64,000 nucleotides of DNA, taken from contig NC_010424.1 of assembly GCF_000018425.1 (NCBI RefSeq), positions 682,001 to 746,000 on the forward strand, read 5' to 3'. The stretch is from Candidatus Desulforudis audaxviator MP104C (GTDB lineage: Bacteria > Bacillota > Desulfotomaculia > Desulfotomaculales > Desulforudaceae). Positions 27,850-37,445 of the stretch are shown one piece after another (the first letter of the stretch is position 1; every line of letters begins with the position of its first letter). The translations under genes and the position numbers were made by a program. The notes below the pieces were generated by a model. That model made no database searches and was not told the origin of the DNA. It worked only from the letters and a program-made list of their open reading frames with translations.

Positions 27850-29862
27850 TTGAAGGTGGTTCTCCTCGTTTCCAAAAACAATGGTAGCCTCGGGGCGATC
27901 AGGAGCCTTATCCCGGAGCGGTATTCCCTGATGGAGACCGACATGGGGGCCGAGGGGCTGCACCTGCTACGCAACATCGTCACGGGGGTGGTTCTGGTGG
28001 ATGCCGCCGTCCCCAGCGCTTTGCCCTGGATTGAGGAAGCAGAGCGGCTGAGGCCGGATCTCACCTACATCGGTGTCACCGACAGCCCCAATCCCGACCG
28101 GACCCTGTTGCAGTGCTTCTATGATCTTCTTCACCCTCCTTTCACGTCGGTCCGGCTGGACCGCGCTCTGGCCCGGGCCTGGGAAAGAACAGAACTCGCT
28201 TTCGTGGTGCGAAACCTAAAAAAACCGGCCGACCGTGCGGAATACCCCGCTCAGGTCAGGTCCGCAGTCCCAAACAGGCAGAGGGAACGCGTACTGTGTG
28301 AACTATCCAAGGTGCTGAACAACAACCTGAACCAGGACCGTCTGCTGGAGCTTTTTCTGGACGCCGTTACGGGACTGGCTCCCGTGGGCAAAATGTCCGT
28401 CCTGCTGCTGGACGAGAGCGGCGGAGAGTACCGAGTCCGCAAACAGAGGGGTCTGGCCCCCGAATTCTGCTCCAGACTGCGGTTCGATTCTTCCCGGGGG
28501 CTGATTGCCTGGCTGGCCGTTGAGGGACGCCTCCTCCGCGTTGAAGAAACCACCGGCGGCAATTTGCAGTCTACTTCCGAAGCCCTACAGGAGATGCGGC
28601 TTTTGCAGGCCGTGGTGAGTGTACCGCTGACGGCCCACGGACGGCTGATCGGTGCCTTGAACCTGGGGCCCAAGATAACCGGTTCTGAATACCACGATGA
28701 AGAACTGGAGACCTTCTACATTCTTTGCGGAAATGTGGCGATGGCTTTACAGGATATCGAGCTGCACCGGCGGCTGCAGTACCAGAAGTCTTATATTGAG
28801 AGCATTCTCCAGCGCATGAACAGCGGGGTTGTAGCCATAAACCGCGACGAACGGGTGATCACCTTTAACAGCCGTGCCCGGACCATACTGGGATTGGATT
28901 CGGAACAGGTCCTGGGTCAGGATTTGCGCTGCCTGCCGAGTCCGCTGGGCGATCTGCTCTATGACACCCTGACGACGGCCCGGGCCTGCGACAGAGAAGA
29001 GGTTCAACTGGCGCGCGGGCGCATTCCGCTGGAGGTCAGCACTTATCAACTGGTGAACGGACCGGATGTCTTGGGCAGCGTTATGATCTTCGACGACATC
29101 TCCGAGCGAAAACAGCTTGAAGCGGAGCGGCGCCAGGCGGACCAGCTTGACGTGCTCAACAAGTTCGTCGGCCAGCTGGCGCACGAGATAAAAAACCCGA
29201 TGGTGGCCATTCAAACCTTTTCTGAGCTGTTGCCCGAAAAATACGACGATAGTGCCTTTAGAGACTTCTTCACCCAGACGGTCCGGCAGGAGGTAAAGAG
29301 GCTGAATGAGCTGGTAGAGCAGCTCATCGCCTTTTCGGCACCTTTGTCCTACAAGTTCGTGGTTGGTGAGATCCACGAAATCCTGCGGTTGGGAATTTTA
29401 CTGTTGAGGGAACAGGGCAAGGGTGCCAACATTAATGTAGAGGCCTCTTATTGCGGGGAGTTGTTGTACGTGCGGGCGGACCGAACCCTGTTGGCGAGGG
29501 CGTTTTCATATCTTCTGAAATCATTTAACTCCACGGAACGGGGGGGGAGCCTGCATATTCAGACGGCGCAAGACAAGTCCCTTTTCAGTTGCGGGGGGCT
29601 TTCCATTTCCTTCTGGGATTCGGTGACCACGGTCGGGAGTCAAGATGTGGAGACTATGTTTGACCCGCTCCACGCCATGCAGAACAGCCACATTTCTCTC
29701 GAACTTCCGGTCAGCCGCAAAATCATCGAGGATCACGGAGGCCGGATCAAGGCGTCTTTGGTCAAGGGTAAAGGCCTTAAGTTCACAGTATATCTGCCCA
29801 TTTTTTTCTGTGAAGGCGGTGAGGGTCTTGGCAAAGCCATCCCGGATACTGGTAGTGGATGA
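27850..29862 (+). CDS. Soluble histidine-kinase-like protein with degenerate ATPase domain
   Basis: About 670 residues: a receiver-like N terminus (KVVLLVSKNN) without a clear phospho-acceptor set, GAF (about 160-310), PAS (about 320-430), an intact H-box QLAHEIKNPMVAIQTF, then a decayed HATPase domain. The N-box reads LLKSFNST, the G1 position reads FWDSVTTVG instead of DxGxG, and G2 glycines are missing. It probably cannot bind ATP normally and may be phosphorylated by the upstream kinase. TTG at 27850 has GAGAGGGA upstream; a TTG at 27796 is the longer alternative. It overlaps the next gene. Confidence 0.85.
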   Translation: MKVVLLVSKNNGSLGAIRSLIPERYSLMETDMGAEGLHLLRNIVTGVVLVDAAVPSALPWIEEAERLRPDLTYIGVTDSPNPDRTLLQCFYDLLHPPFTSVRLDRALARAWERTELAFVVRNLKKPADRAEYPAQVRSAVPNRQRERVLCELSKVLNNNLNQDRLLELFLDAVTGLAPVGKMSVLLLDESGGEYRVRKQRGLAPEFCSRLRFDSSRGLIAWLAVEGRLLRVEETTGGNLQSTSEALQEMRLLQAVVSVPLTAHGRLIGALNLGPKITGSEYHDEELETFYILCGNVAMALQDIELHRRLQYQKSYIESILQRMNSGVVAINRDERVITFNSRARTILGLDSEQVLGQDLRCLPSPLGDLLYDTLTTARACDREEVQLARGRIPLEVSTYQLVNGPDVLGSVMIFDDISERKQLEAERRQADQLDVLNKFVGQLAHEIKNPMVAIQTFSELLPEKYDDSAFRDFFTQTVRQEVKRLNELVEQLIAFSAPLSYKFVVGEIHEILRLGILLLREQGKGANINVEASYCGELLYVRADRTLLARAFSYLLKSFNSTERGGSLHIQTAQDKSLFSCGGLSISFWDSVTTVGSQDVETMFDPLHAMQNSHISLELPVSRKIIEDHGGRIKASLVKGKGLKFTVYLPIFFCEGGEGLGKAIPDTGSG

Positions 29863-30859
29863 TGAACTGGGTCCAAGGGAAGCATTGAGGTTGATTTTGC
29901 AGGATCACTACGAAATATCCACGGCGCAGAACGGTCATCAGGCGCTGGATTACCTTTCGAAGAACGAGTTTGATCTGGTGATCCTGGACATCAGGATGCC
30001 CGATGTCAACGGTATTGATCTGCTTGCGGAGGTAAAGAAAAAGGTTCCGGAGACGGAGGTGGTGATGATTACCGCCTACGCCTCCGTTGACACGGCCGCC
30101 AGCGCCTTGAGGCTCGGCGCTTTGGACTATCTCATCAAGCCTTTCGACCGGAAAGCGGTTATGGAAGTGGTTGAAAAGGGACTGTCGCGGCGCGCCGAAT
30201 CCCGCAAGATAAGAAGCCGGCTCGATGAGCTGCAGTTGGCCAACAAGACCCTGAGACGGGAAATTGAAAAGGCCTTCGTCAACATCCAGCGGCACTACCT
30301 GGAAACGGTGCGCTCCCTGGTGGCGGCCATCGACGCCAAGGATTCATACACCAAATCCCACCAGGAAAGAGTGGTCATGTTCGCCATGCTTCTGGGGGCG
30401 GAACTGGGCCTGTCGGCCGGGGAAATCGACGTACTCCGGCAGGCCGCGGTACTGCACGATATCGGCAAAATCGGAGTACCGGAGCAGATTCTCAGGAAAC
30501 CGGAGCACCTGATCTCCGAGGAGTTTGACATCATCAGACAGCATCCGGTCATCGGCGCGGAAATTATCTCCCCGGTGCGGTTCCTGAGCGAAGTGGTACA
30601 GATTGTCCTGCACCATCACGAACGGTTTGACGGGACGGGTTATCCCGACGGGCTCAAAGGCGCAGAAATCCCTCTGGGGGCCAGGATCCTGGCGGTTGCC
30701 GACGCGGTCGACGCCATGCTCTCCGATCGCCCCTACGCCCGGGCGAGAACGGTCGCCGAAGTGCGAGAAGAACTCCGCCGCTGCTCGGGCACCCAGTTCG
30801 ACCCCCAGTTGGTGAAGATTGCGTTGAAGATAGACCTTCCATCCAGGCGCATCACATAA
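29819..30859 (+). CDS. Response regulator with HD-GYP c-di-GMP phosphodiesterase domain
   Basis: A 346-residue protein. The receiver (about 7-125) has VVDDE, phospho-acceptor Asp in LVILDIRMPD, and Lys in LIKPFD. A coiled linker (about 130-160) precedes HD-GYP with VLHDIGKIGVPE, HPVIGAEI and HHHERFDGTGYPDGLKG, all intact. It should hydrolyse cyclic di-GMP when phosphorylated. The GTG start lies 44 bases inside the preceding kinase gene, tying it to that pair. Confidence 0.92.
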   Translation: MRVLAKPSRILVVDDELGPREALRLILQDHYEISTAQNGHQALDYLSKNEFDLVILDIRMPDVNGIDLLAEVKKKVPETEVVMITAYASVDTAASALRLGALDYLIKPFDRKAVMEVVEKGLSRRAESRKIRSRLDELQLANKTLRREIEKAFVNIQRHYLETVRSLVAAIDAKDSYTKSHQERVVMFAMLLGAELGLSAGEIDVLRQAAVLHDIGKIGVPEQILRKPEHLISEEFDIIRQHPVIGAEIISPVRFLSEVVQIVLHHHERFDGTGYPDGLKGAEIPLGARILAVADAVDAMLSDRPYARARTVAEVREELRRCSGTQFDPQLVKIALKIDLPSRRIT

Positions 30860-30956
30860 CCTGAAGTAATTTGGATAAGCTGTTGCAGCCTGTGAGCGGG
30901 ATATTGAAGGGTATGGCGGACAGAAGACTACAAATACACACAAGGGGTGAAGTGAC

Positions 30957-31685
30957 GTGAGCAAAGGGCCGGGTGATTTGTTTCAAGTTGGGACCAAGTA
31001 CAGCCGACACAACGTCCCGGCGGGTATGCTCAGTGGGGTGTACCCCCCTCAGCCCTATAAACGATATGAGGACGTGCCCGTGTTGCCGCTGCCGGAACCG
31101 TCGACGGAAGGCGGGCGGCCTCTGTGGGAGGTGGTCCGGCGCCGCCGCAGCGTGCGCCGGTACGCTCAACGGCCGCTGACCCTGATTGAACTCTCCCAGT
31201 TGCTCTGGGCCACCCAGGGGATCACCGCCCACAAAGGCGGCTATGCTTTGCGGAGTGCACCCTCGGCCGGGGCGCTCTACCCGGTGGAAACATACCTGGT
31301 GGTGAACGCCGTGGAAGAGGTGAGCCCGGGAGCATACCACTACGAGGTGGGCACGCACCGTTTGGCGCAACTCAAACGGGGCCGGTTCGGCCCGCTGGTG
31401 GCCGAGGCCGCGCTGGGGCAGACCAAGCTCGAGCGGTGCGCCGTCATCTTCATCTGGTCCGCTGTGTTGCCAAGGATCACCTGGAGGTACCATCAGCGGT
31501 CCTACCGTTACATCTACCTGGATGCCGGGCACATTGCCCAGAACCTGGCGCTGGCCGCGGCCGGCCTGGATTTGGGCACCTGCCAGATCGGCGCCTTTTT
31601 TGACGACGAGTTGAACGAGTTCCTCGCGCTCGACGGGACGGACGAGACGGTGATTTACCTCTCCGCCGTCGGCCCCTTGCCGTAG
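30957..31685 (+). CDS. SagB/ThcOx-type nitroreductase-family dehydrogenase
   Basis: FMN-dependent nitroreductase-fold protein of 242 residues. RRRSVRRYAQRPLTLIELSQLLWATQGI is the family opening (quoted in part), then RSAPSAGALYPVETYLVV and a late ALAAAGLDLGTCQIGAFFDDEL. Such proteins include azoline dehydrogenases of peptide-modification clusters and stand-alone oxidoreductases. No YcaO or precursor gene is nearby, so a RiPP role is not supported. GTG start after AGGGGTGAAG. Confidence 0.85.
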   Translation: MSKGPGDLFQVGTKYSRHNVPAGMLSGVYPPQPYKRYEDVPVLPLPEPSTEGGRPLWEVVRRRRSVRRYAQRPLTLIELSQLLWATQGITAHKGGYALRSAPSAGALYPVETYLVVNAVEEVSPGAYHYEVGTHRLAQLKRGRFGPLVAEAALGQTKLERCAVIFIWSAVLPRITWRYHQRSYRYIYLDAGHIAQNLALAAAGLDLGTCQIGAFFDDELNEFLALDGTDETVIYLSAVGPLP

Positions 31686-31877
31686 CGTCCAACCTGAACC
31701 GACCTCACGCGCTTGTTCCACCCAAAGCAGGGATAATCCTGGCAAAATTCCTTTTGGTTCAAACTACCGATTATTACCGGTTGGGAGGGAATCAGGCGCT
31801 TCCCGTCGAATTATTGCAATGGCGGTAACCGGTTTTGCCGGGGTATCCTGCCGCACGGCCAGGGAGGTAGTGCAGGC

Positions 31878-33593
31878 TTGCGGGCAAGCGCGGATTTTTC
31901 GGAAAACCTGGAACGTGTCGGGTTTTGGCAACTGCAGGATCACATCGCCGGCCTCACCGGGCTCGCGCTGATCGTGGCCGACGCCGGGGGCCGGCCGGTC
32001 ACCGTGAAGAGCAACGTGCCCCCTTTCTGCGTTCTGGTAAACGGCACTTACGATGGAAAAATAGCCTGCGAAGCCTTCCGGGTGGAGCTGGTGAGGGCCG
32101 CGGCGGCCTCGGGGAAGGTGGAAAAGCGGGCCTGTCATGCCGGGTTGGTGAACGTTGCCGTTCCGCTGGAGGTGCACGGTGAGACCGCGGCCGTGCTGAT
32201 CGGAGGGGGAGTGGCGCCGGCCCCGCTCGGGGCCGAGGCGGTCGCCAGGCTGGCCGAAGAGCTGGGCTGCGAGGCGGGGGAGCTGTCAAGGGCGGCCGGG
32301 GAAGTTCCGGTGTGGCCGGAAGAGCGCTTGGCCGAAGCGGCGGCCCTGTTCCAGACCCTCACCAGGTTTGCCGGCCGTTTCCTGCAATTCACCAGGATGT
32401 TCACCCACGTGCTCAGGGTGGGGAACGAGATCGCCTCCCAGCACAGCGAGCGGGCGGTGTTGAGGCGGGCGGTGGAGGGGGCGAGCGAGGTCCTGGACGC
32501 TCCCCTCTGCCTGCTGCGCCTTTACGACGAAAAAACCGGCTGCCTGGCGGCGCGGGCGGCGTGGGGCATCGATGAAGACCTGATGGACAAGATAATGCAC
32601 CTCCCGGTGGAGGGGACGATAGCCGGGCAGGTGTTCAGGTCGGGACGACCGCTTATCGTCGAGGACGTCCAGGCCTGCGGGGATCGGATGCTGTTTCCCA
32701 GGTACGCCGCCGCCATGCGGACGGCCCTCGTGGTCCCGGTGCGCTCGCGCGGGGCGACGCTGGGCACGCTGGCGGTGTACGGACCGGCGCCGCGGAAGTG
32801 GGACGAGGCGAGCATCGGCTACCTGGCGGCTATCGGGACCAAAGTGGCGCTGGCGATAGAAAACGCACGGATGTACGCGTTGCTGCGCGAGCACTACCTC
32901 ACCGCGGTTAAGGCGCTGGCCGTGGCGATGGAAGTCAAGGACGTGTACACGCAGGGCCATTCCGTCCGGGTGGCGCAGTTGAGCCGGGCCTGCGCCCGGG
33001 AGCTGGGTTTGTCGGGCGAGGCGCTGGACCAGATCTACCTGGCCGGGCTCCTGCACGACATCGGCAAAATCGGTGTGCCCGAGAGCATTCTTCTGAAGCC
33101 CGGACGCTTGAGCGCGGTGGAATGGGAGGAGGTCCGGGGCCACCCCGTGGTGGGGGCCAGGATCGTAGAGCCGGCCAGGTTTCCGGCGGCGGTGGTCGCG
33201 GTCGTACGGCACCACCACGAGGACTACGGCGGCGGCGGGTATCCGGACGGCCTTGCGGGGGAGGAGATACCCCTCCTGGCGCGGATCATCCGCGTGGCCG
33301 ACGCCTACGACGCCATGACGTCCACCAGGCCTTACCGGCGCGGACTCACGGCCGAAGAGGCGATCGAGGAGCTGCGGCGGGGAGCAGGGCGACAGTTCGA
33401 CCCCCGCGTGGTGGAAGCGTTCTTGCGGATACCCGCCGCAGAGCTGGAAGAAACTGGACGGGGGGGGGGGGGGGGGGGGTACCCTGATTACCCTTCTCAC
33501 CGAGATTTTGTGCGTTCATTGTTCTCTAGAAAACGACGTTTTTCTGCGGTGATCAACGGCGGGAGGGACGCGTTGCTCAGAACCGTGGCCTGA
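31878..33593 (+). CDS. PocR/GAF/HD-GYP cyclic-di-GMP phosphodiesterase
   Basis: A 571-residue protein. The N terminus (about 10-165) resembles PocR sensory domains: WQLQDHIAGLTGLALIVAD, with cysteines in FCVLVNG, IACEAFR and RACHAG. A GAF domain follows (about 185-340), then HD-GYP with LLHDIGKIGVPE, HPVVGARI and HHHEDYGGGGYPDGLAG. TTG start after AGGGAGGTAG. A run of 20 G (33460-33479) begins just past the HD-GYP end, so the last 38 residues depend on the exact G count. Confidence 0.88.
   Translation: MRASADFSENLERVGFWQLQDHIAGLTGLALIVADAGGRPVTVKSNVPPFCVLVNGTYDGKIACEAFRVELVRAAAASGKVEKRACHAGLVNVAVPLEVHGETAAVLIGGGVAPAPLGAEAVARLAEELGCEAGELSRAAGEVPVWPEERLAEAAALFQTLTRFAGRFLQFTRMFTHVLRVGNEIASQHSERAVLRRAVEGASEVLDAPLCLLRLYDEKTGCLAARAAWGIDEDLMDKIMHLPVEGTIAGQVFRSGRPLIVEDVQACGDRMLFPRYAAAMRTALVVPVRSRGATLGTLAVYGPAPRKWDEASIGYLAAIGTKVALAIENARMYALLREHYLTAVKALAVAMEVKDVYTQGHSVRVAQLSRACARELGLSGEALDQIYLAGLLHDIGKIGVPESILLKPGRLSAVEWEEVRGHPVVGARIVEPARFPAAVVAVVRHHHEDYGGGGYPDGLAGEEIPLLARIIRVADAYDAMTSTRPYRRGLTAEEAIEELRRGAGRQFDPRVVEAFLRIPAAELEETGRGGGGGGYPDYPSHRDFVRSLFSRKRRFSAVINGGRDALLRTVA
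33460..33479. repeat. Homopolymer run of 20 G within the HD-GYP gene
   Basis: Twenty consecutive G. As written, the frame continues 38 codons to 33593. With one G more or fewer the tail changes: one alternative frame stops within a few residues (GVP stop), the other gives a 24-residue hydrophobic/Cys tail ending near 33551. Either a phase-variable tract or an assembly artefact. Confidence 0.9.
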
Positions 33594-33611
33594 GGGTCCC
33601 CTCAAGCCTGC

Positions 33612-33636
33612 GGCGCGGCTTATGAGCCGCGCCTTT
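33612..33636 (+). terminator. Strong hairpin terminator after the PocR/GAF/HD-GYP gene
   Basis: GGCGCGGCT (33612-33620), loop TATG, AGCCGCGCC (33625-33633), then TTT. Confidence 0.65.
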
Positions 33637-33747
33637 CCCTCGCCGCCCCCGCGCGCGACAGCGCACCCTTCGTCCCCGGAACCGCGCAGGAGGCACGTGG
33701 CCCCCGCTCTCCGGTCCGAACCGGTCCCACAGCCAACGCCAGGTTTT

Positions 33748-35655
33748 TCAGTCCAAGCGGAACCGGCGCACCAGGACGGCCAGTTCGTCGGCCAGGCGCG
33801 CTAGTTCCTGAGACGAACTGGTGAGCTCTTCCATGGTGGAAGAGACCTCTTCCACCGAGGCGGCCAGGTTCTGGGTGGCGTTGCTGGTCTGCTTGCTGCC
33901 TTGGGCGATCTGCTCGATCATTTCGATGTTTTCCCTGACGGTCTTGACGATCTCCTTGAAGGCGTCGCCGGCCTGCCGGGCGGTTTCCACCCCCTTGGCG
34001 ACGGCGGCGGCAGTCGCGTCCGTGCTGCTGCTCACCGCCTGCATGCCCCGCCCGATCTCGCTGACGATCTGCGAGATCTCCTTGGCCGCTCCCGCCGATT
34101 GCTCGGCCAGCTTGCGCACCTCCTCGGCCACGACCGCGAAGCCGCGGCCCTGCTCCCCGGCCCGGGCGGCCTCGATGGCGGCGTTTAAGGCCAGCAGGTT
34201 GGTCTGATCGGCTATATCGGTGATCACCCTGGTGATCTGGGAAACCTTGCCCGTCCTCTGCTCTAGTTCCTTGGTGCTTGCGGTGATCCGTTTTGTGGCC
34301 TCCTGGGTGGATTCGATGGTTTTCACCGACTGAAAAACGTGCTTGTTTCCGCCGAGCGCCGCGTGCTTCATCTTTTCGGCTGACTGGACCAGGGCCTGCG
34401 CTCCGCTCGAGGCCTGTTCGGCGGTGGCGGCCACCTGGGTGGTGCTGCCGGCCACCTGGTCCATCACCGAGGCGACCTCCTCGCTGGAGGCCGAGATCTC
34501 CTGGCTCTGCGCCGCGAGGTTCGCGCTGCTTTCGCCCACGCGGGCGACCAGCCCCCGGAGGGCGTCGACCATCTGATTGAAGGCCGCGGCGAGTTCGCCG
34601 ATCTCGTCGGTGCTCTTGGTCTCCAAGCGGCGGGTCAGGTCCCCCTCGCCCACCTTGTTGGCCTCCTCGATCATCCGGCGCAACGGGGCGGTGAGCCGCA
34701 CCGCGAACCATCCCGCGGCAACCAGGCCGACCAGGAGCACCGCCCCGCCCACGGCGAAGGCGCCGTTGCGGATGGCCACGAGCGGTGCCAGCAATTCGCG
34801 TTCGTCGACCCCGGCGGCGATGGACCAGCCCTGGCCCCGGTAGTTGCCGTATCCGTCCAGCGGGGCGAAACCCACGTGCTTCGGAACCCCGCGGAAGGTG
34901 TAGGCGACCACGCCGGTCTCTCCCCGGATCATTCGTTCGCCGGCCTCCGCCAATTCGGGGACGCCCAACTGCCGGAGGTCGTCCCGGAGAATCATCTCCT
35001 TGTCCGGGTGGGCGATGATGATTCCCTGGGAGTCGATCAGATAAGCGTAGGCCGAGGGCCGGCCGACGGCCTTCGACCTTTCGGCGTACCCGTCGATGAT
35101 TTTCCAGATCGTCTTGTCGAGGTTCAGCCGGGCCGTGATGGCGCCGGTGAACGCGCCGGTGTCGTCGTAGATGGGGGCGGCGAAGTTGACAATGGGCAGG
35201 CCCAGGTCCCGGGACATGCGTATGCTCGAGATGTGCACCTTTCCGTCACGGGCTTCCTGGAACCAACCCAGGTCGCTCTTGTCGTCGCCGGTGATGCCGC
35301 TGGTGTCGGCGATCTGGATGCCCGCGGTGTCGGTGACGGAAATGGTGTGGTAGCAGTCGTACGCCTGGAGGTACGTGCGCAGCACCGCCGCCTTTTCCGC
35401 CGCCGGTGCCCCGGGGTCCCGCAGGACGGGGTGCTTGGCCATCACCTCCACGTCCGCGCGGCGCTGGTCCAGGTAAAGGTCAACCATTTCGCCGTACACC
35501 TGGGCGCTTTTCACAAGATCTTGGTGCATCAGTCCGTAGATCCCGGTACTGGCCTGGCGGTAGGACAGCAACCCGGCCGAGGCCACCGCCAGCGCCAGGA
35601 GGAACACCATCATCAGGGTAAGCTTCACCCGAAGCCGCATCCTCAGTTTTCTCAC
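33748..35655 (-). CDS. Methyl-accepting chemotaxis protein with Cache sensor
   Basis: A 635-residue transducer. First membrane helix about 10-32 ([17 protein letters not shown]), extracellular double-Cache region with [19 protein letters not shown] and [14 protein letters not shown], second helix about 300-322, HAMP ([24 protein letters not shown]), then the signalling tip [29 protein letters not shown] (quoted in part). GTG at 35655 with GGCAGGTG upstream. The Cache class often binds amino or organic acids. Confidence 0.92.
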   Translation of the reverse strand: MRKLRMRLRVKLTLMMVFLLALAVASAGLLSYRQASTGIYGLMHQDLVKSAQVYGEMVDLYLDQRRADVEVMAKHPVLRDPGAPAAEKAAVLRTYLQAYDCYHTISVTDTAGIQIADTSGITGDDKSDLGWFQEARDGKVHISSIRMSRDLGLPIVNFAAPIYDDTGAFTGAITARLNLDKTIWKIIDGYAERSKAVGRPSAYAYLIDSQGIIIAHPDKEMILRDDLRQLGVPELAEAGERMIRGETGVVAYTFRGVPKHVGFAPLDGYGNYRGQGWSIAAGVDERELLAPLVAIRNGAFAVGGAVLLVGLVAAGWFAVRLTAPLRRMIEEANKVGEGDLTRRLETKSTDEIGELAAAFNQMVDALRGLVARVGESSANLAAQSQEISASSEEVASVMDQVAGSTTQVAATAEQASSGAQALVQSAEKMKHAALGGNKHVFQSVKTIESTQEATKRITASTKELEQRTGKVSQITRVITDIADQTNLLALNAAIEAARAGEQGRGFAVVAEEVRKLAEQSAGAAKEISQIVSEIGRGMQAVSSSTDATAAAVAKGVETARQAGDAFKEIVKTVRENIEMIEQIAQGSKQTSNATQNLAASVEEVSSTMEELTSSSQELARLADELAVLVRRFRLD

Positions 35656-35721
35656 AGCGGACACCTGCCTTATCTCGTAGTTTTTGACTCTGAAACATTG
35701 GACATCCGGAGTTTCCCATTG

Positions 35722-35760
35722 GCGAAAAAGCCCGATGTTGCCGAGTTTTTCGGGCTTTCT
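35722..35760 (-). terminator. Hairpin upstream of the chemoreceptor gene
   Basis: On the minus strand AAAGCCCGA and TCGGGCTTTTTC flank a 14-base loop, a terminator-like stem with a T-run about 75 bases before the start codon. It could end an upstream transcript or act as an attenuator; no known riboswitch consensus is evident in the preceding leader. Confidence 0.45.
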
Positions 35761-35823
35761 TCCACCGCCCGCCACAGGCGCTGCCAACAAGTCCTCAGGT
35801 CGGCCGCGGCGCGGCAGTCGCGG

Positions 35824-35846
35824 GGGTACCCGCTTTAGCGGGTCGG
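35824..35846. repeat. Palindromic repeat ACCCGCT-TTA-AGCGGGT type, copy 1
   Basis: TACCCGCTTTAGCGGGTCGG; a second copy in the opposite orientation lies at about 36079-36102 with similar GGGTACCCC flanks. It looks like a dispersed REP-type palindrome. Confidence 0.6.
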
Positions 35847-36078
35847 CCCCGTCTTACACCCCCCGTTTCCAGGAATCCGCCAGCCTCACCCGTGCAAAGA
35901 AAGTCTCCCGAACTTATTATCGGCGACCGGGTACAATGACTTAAATCAAGGAACAAGAAACATTGTGATAGGTGAGAGGTGAAGAGAAAAGAAATCTCCA
36001 CATTGAAGGGAGCCGTTCCCGCAGCTTGGCTTCGACCAGATCGATCACTGTTTTGGCCGGTTCCATCGCCTGCCGACC

Positions 36079-36102
36079 CGCTGACCCGCTAAAGCGGGTG
36101 CC
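36079..36102. repeat. Palindromic repeat, copy 2 (inverted)
   Basis: GACCCGCTAAAGCGGGTGCC with CCCGGGTACCCC following, the inverted partner of 35824-35846. Between and around the copies (35850-36227) I see no convincing gene; a minus-strand stretch reading MEPAKTVIDLVEAKLRERLPS near 36000-36070 may be a gene remnant. Confidence 0.6.
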
Positions 36103-36227
36103 CCCGGGTACCCCTCCGGTTATCCGAGCATTCCGGTGCAATGCCCGCAGTACGCGGGCGATTGCGGTCGGCTGCAGCCCGCCGGCAAGCGTATGGTATC
36201 CGGTTAGGGGTAAATCCAGACCGTTTT

Positions 36228-37247
36228 TTAGATAATTAAGGTTGCGTCGCCAAAACTAAGGAAACGGAATTTTTCCCTGACAGCATAAGCATAGGCCTGC
36301 AGAGCAAACTCCCGGGAGGCAAAAGCCGAAACAAGAACTAGATGCGACGAGCACGGAAGGTGCAGGTTGGTGATAATTCGGTCCACCACCTGGAACCGGT
36401 AACCAGGCGTAATAAACAGGTCTGTCCACCCAGAACCTGGTCTGAATTCTTTCAGGGCAGCACTTTCCAGTGCTCGTACAGCATCTGTACCGCAGGCCAC
36501 CACCCTACTTCCTTGCCGTTTAGCCTGCTGGACTGCTACCACCGTTTCCTCCGGTAAATGGTAAAACTCTAGTGGTAAATTATGGTCGGCCACGTATTCC
36601 GTTTTAATGGGCCGAAAGCTGCCCACTCCCATATGCAGTGTAAAGTTAACAACCTGCACTCCTTTATCCCGAACCCTCTGCAAGAGTTCCGGGGTGAAGT
36701 GGAGTGCCGCCGTCGGGGCTGCGGATGAGCCATGTACTTTGGCCAGGACAGTCTGGTAGCGGTCCTGGTCAGCCAGAGGCTCTTTAATGTAGGGAGGCAG
36801 GGGCGTCTCGCCCCATTTTCCCATAGCCTCCACGGCCGCTTCAGGTGTTGGGAATTGCAGGACAAAGGTGCTACGCGCAGTCTTTTCTAGGACCTGAACT
36901 CTCACACTATCGCCAAGGAGCAAAACCCCTCCTTTGGGGTAAGGCTTAAGTAGTGCTTCCCACCGGCTGTCACCAAGAGGGTGGAGAAGAAAAATCTCCA
37001 ATTTGCCGCCGGTGGGCTTTTTGCCAAACAGCCTGGCCTTCATTACTTTGGTATCATTAATAACCAGGACATCTCCGGGCTCAAGCCAGTTTACCACCGC
37101 GCTAAAAACAGTTTCACTCACCTCTCGGCTGCCGCGATCCATAACGAGCAGACGTGAGCTATCCCTGGGTGTAGCTGGCTGCTGGGCAATCAATTCCCAA
37201 GGAAGGTGGTAATTAAACAGTTCTGTTCTTAGATTGCTTTCTGACAA
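36228..37247 (-). CDS. queA: S-adenosylmethionine:tRNA ribosyltransferase-isomerase
   Basis: Makes epoxyqueuosine at tRNA position 34. The 339 residues show LRTELFNYHLPWELIAQQP, SRLLVMDR, LVINDTKVMKARLFG, ALHFTPELL, LHMGVGSFRPIK and ITNLHLPCSSHLVLVSAFA. The start is a TTG at 37247 (MSESNLRTELF) with AGAGGTGGAGAG upstream; a longer reading to 37292 lacks support. It stands alone, away from tgt, ruvB and yajC, and is AT-richer than its neighbours, which suggests a transferred or second copy. Confidence 0.9.
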   Translation of the reverse strand: MSESNLRTELFNYHLPWELIAQQPATPRDSSRLLVMDRGSREVSETVFSAVVNWLEPGDVLVINDTKVMKARLFGKKPTGGKLEIFLLHPLGDSRWEALLKPYPKGGVLLLGDSVRVQVLEKTARSTFVLQFPTPEAAVEAMGKWGETPLPPYIKEPLADQDRYQTVLAKVHGSSAAPTAALHFTPELLQRVRDKGVQVVNFTLHMGVGSFRPIKTEYVADHNLPLEFYHLPEETVVAVQQAKRQGSRVVACGTDAVRALESAALKEFRPGSGWTDLFITPGYRFQVVDRIITNLHLPCSSHLVLVSAFASREFALQAYAYAVREKFRFLSFGDATLII

Positions 37248-37445
37248 CTCTCCACCTCTTTCAATTCGTTTGGTCCGCTGGGCCTGCATCATTACACCGG
37301 AAGGAAGATAGATCGGAACATTTGGACGATGACTTCTTTCACCGACCAGGCCGCTGGCGCCTGTGCCGCCGTGGAGGAAAATTGTAACCTCCCCGGCTGC
37401 AGGCGGTGGGGAAACGCTACGTCACAACGCCGATTTCGGCGATGA

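Noticed and set aside
30957-31685. RiPP biosynthetic cluster around the SagB-type oxidoreductase
   Set aside because: No YcaO cyclodehydratase, protease, transporter or precursor-like peptide gene in the flanking 5 kb.
31878-33593. Long Gly/Arg-rich plus-strand frames and a 404-residue minus-strand frame over the PocR/HD-GYP gene
   Set aside because: High-GC shadows with no family motifs; the real frame has complete PocR, GAF and HD-GYP signatures.
35655-35900. Possible cyclic-di-GMP (GEMM) riboswitch upstream of the chemoreceptor
   Set aside because: The conserved GACGCAAAGCC core and tetraloop receptor are absent on both strands; only a terminator-like hairpin is seen.
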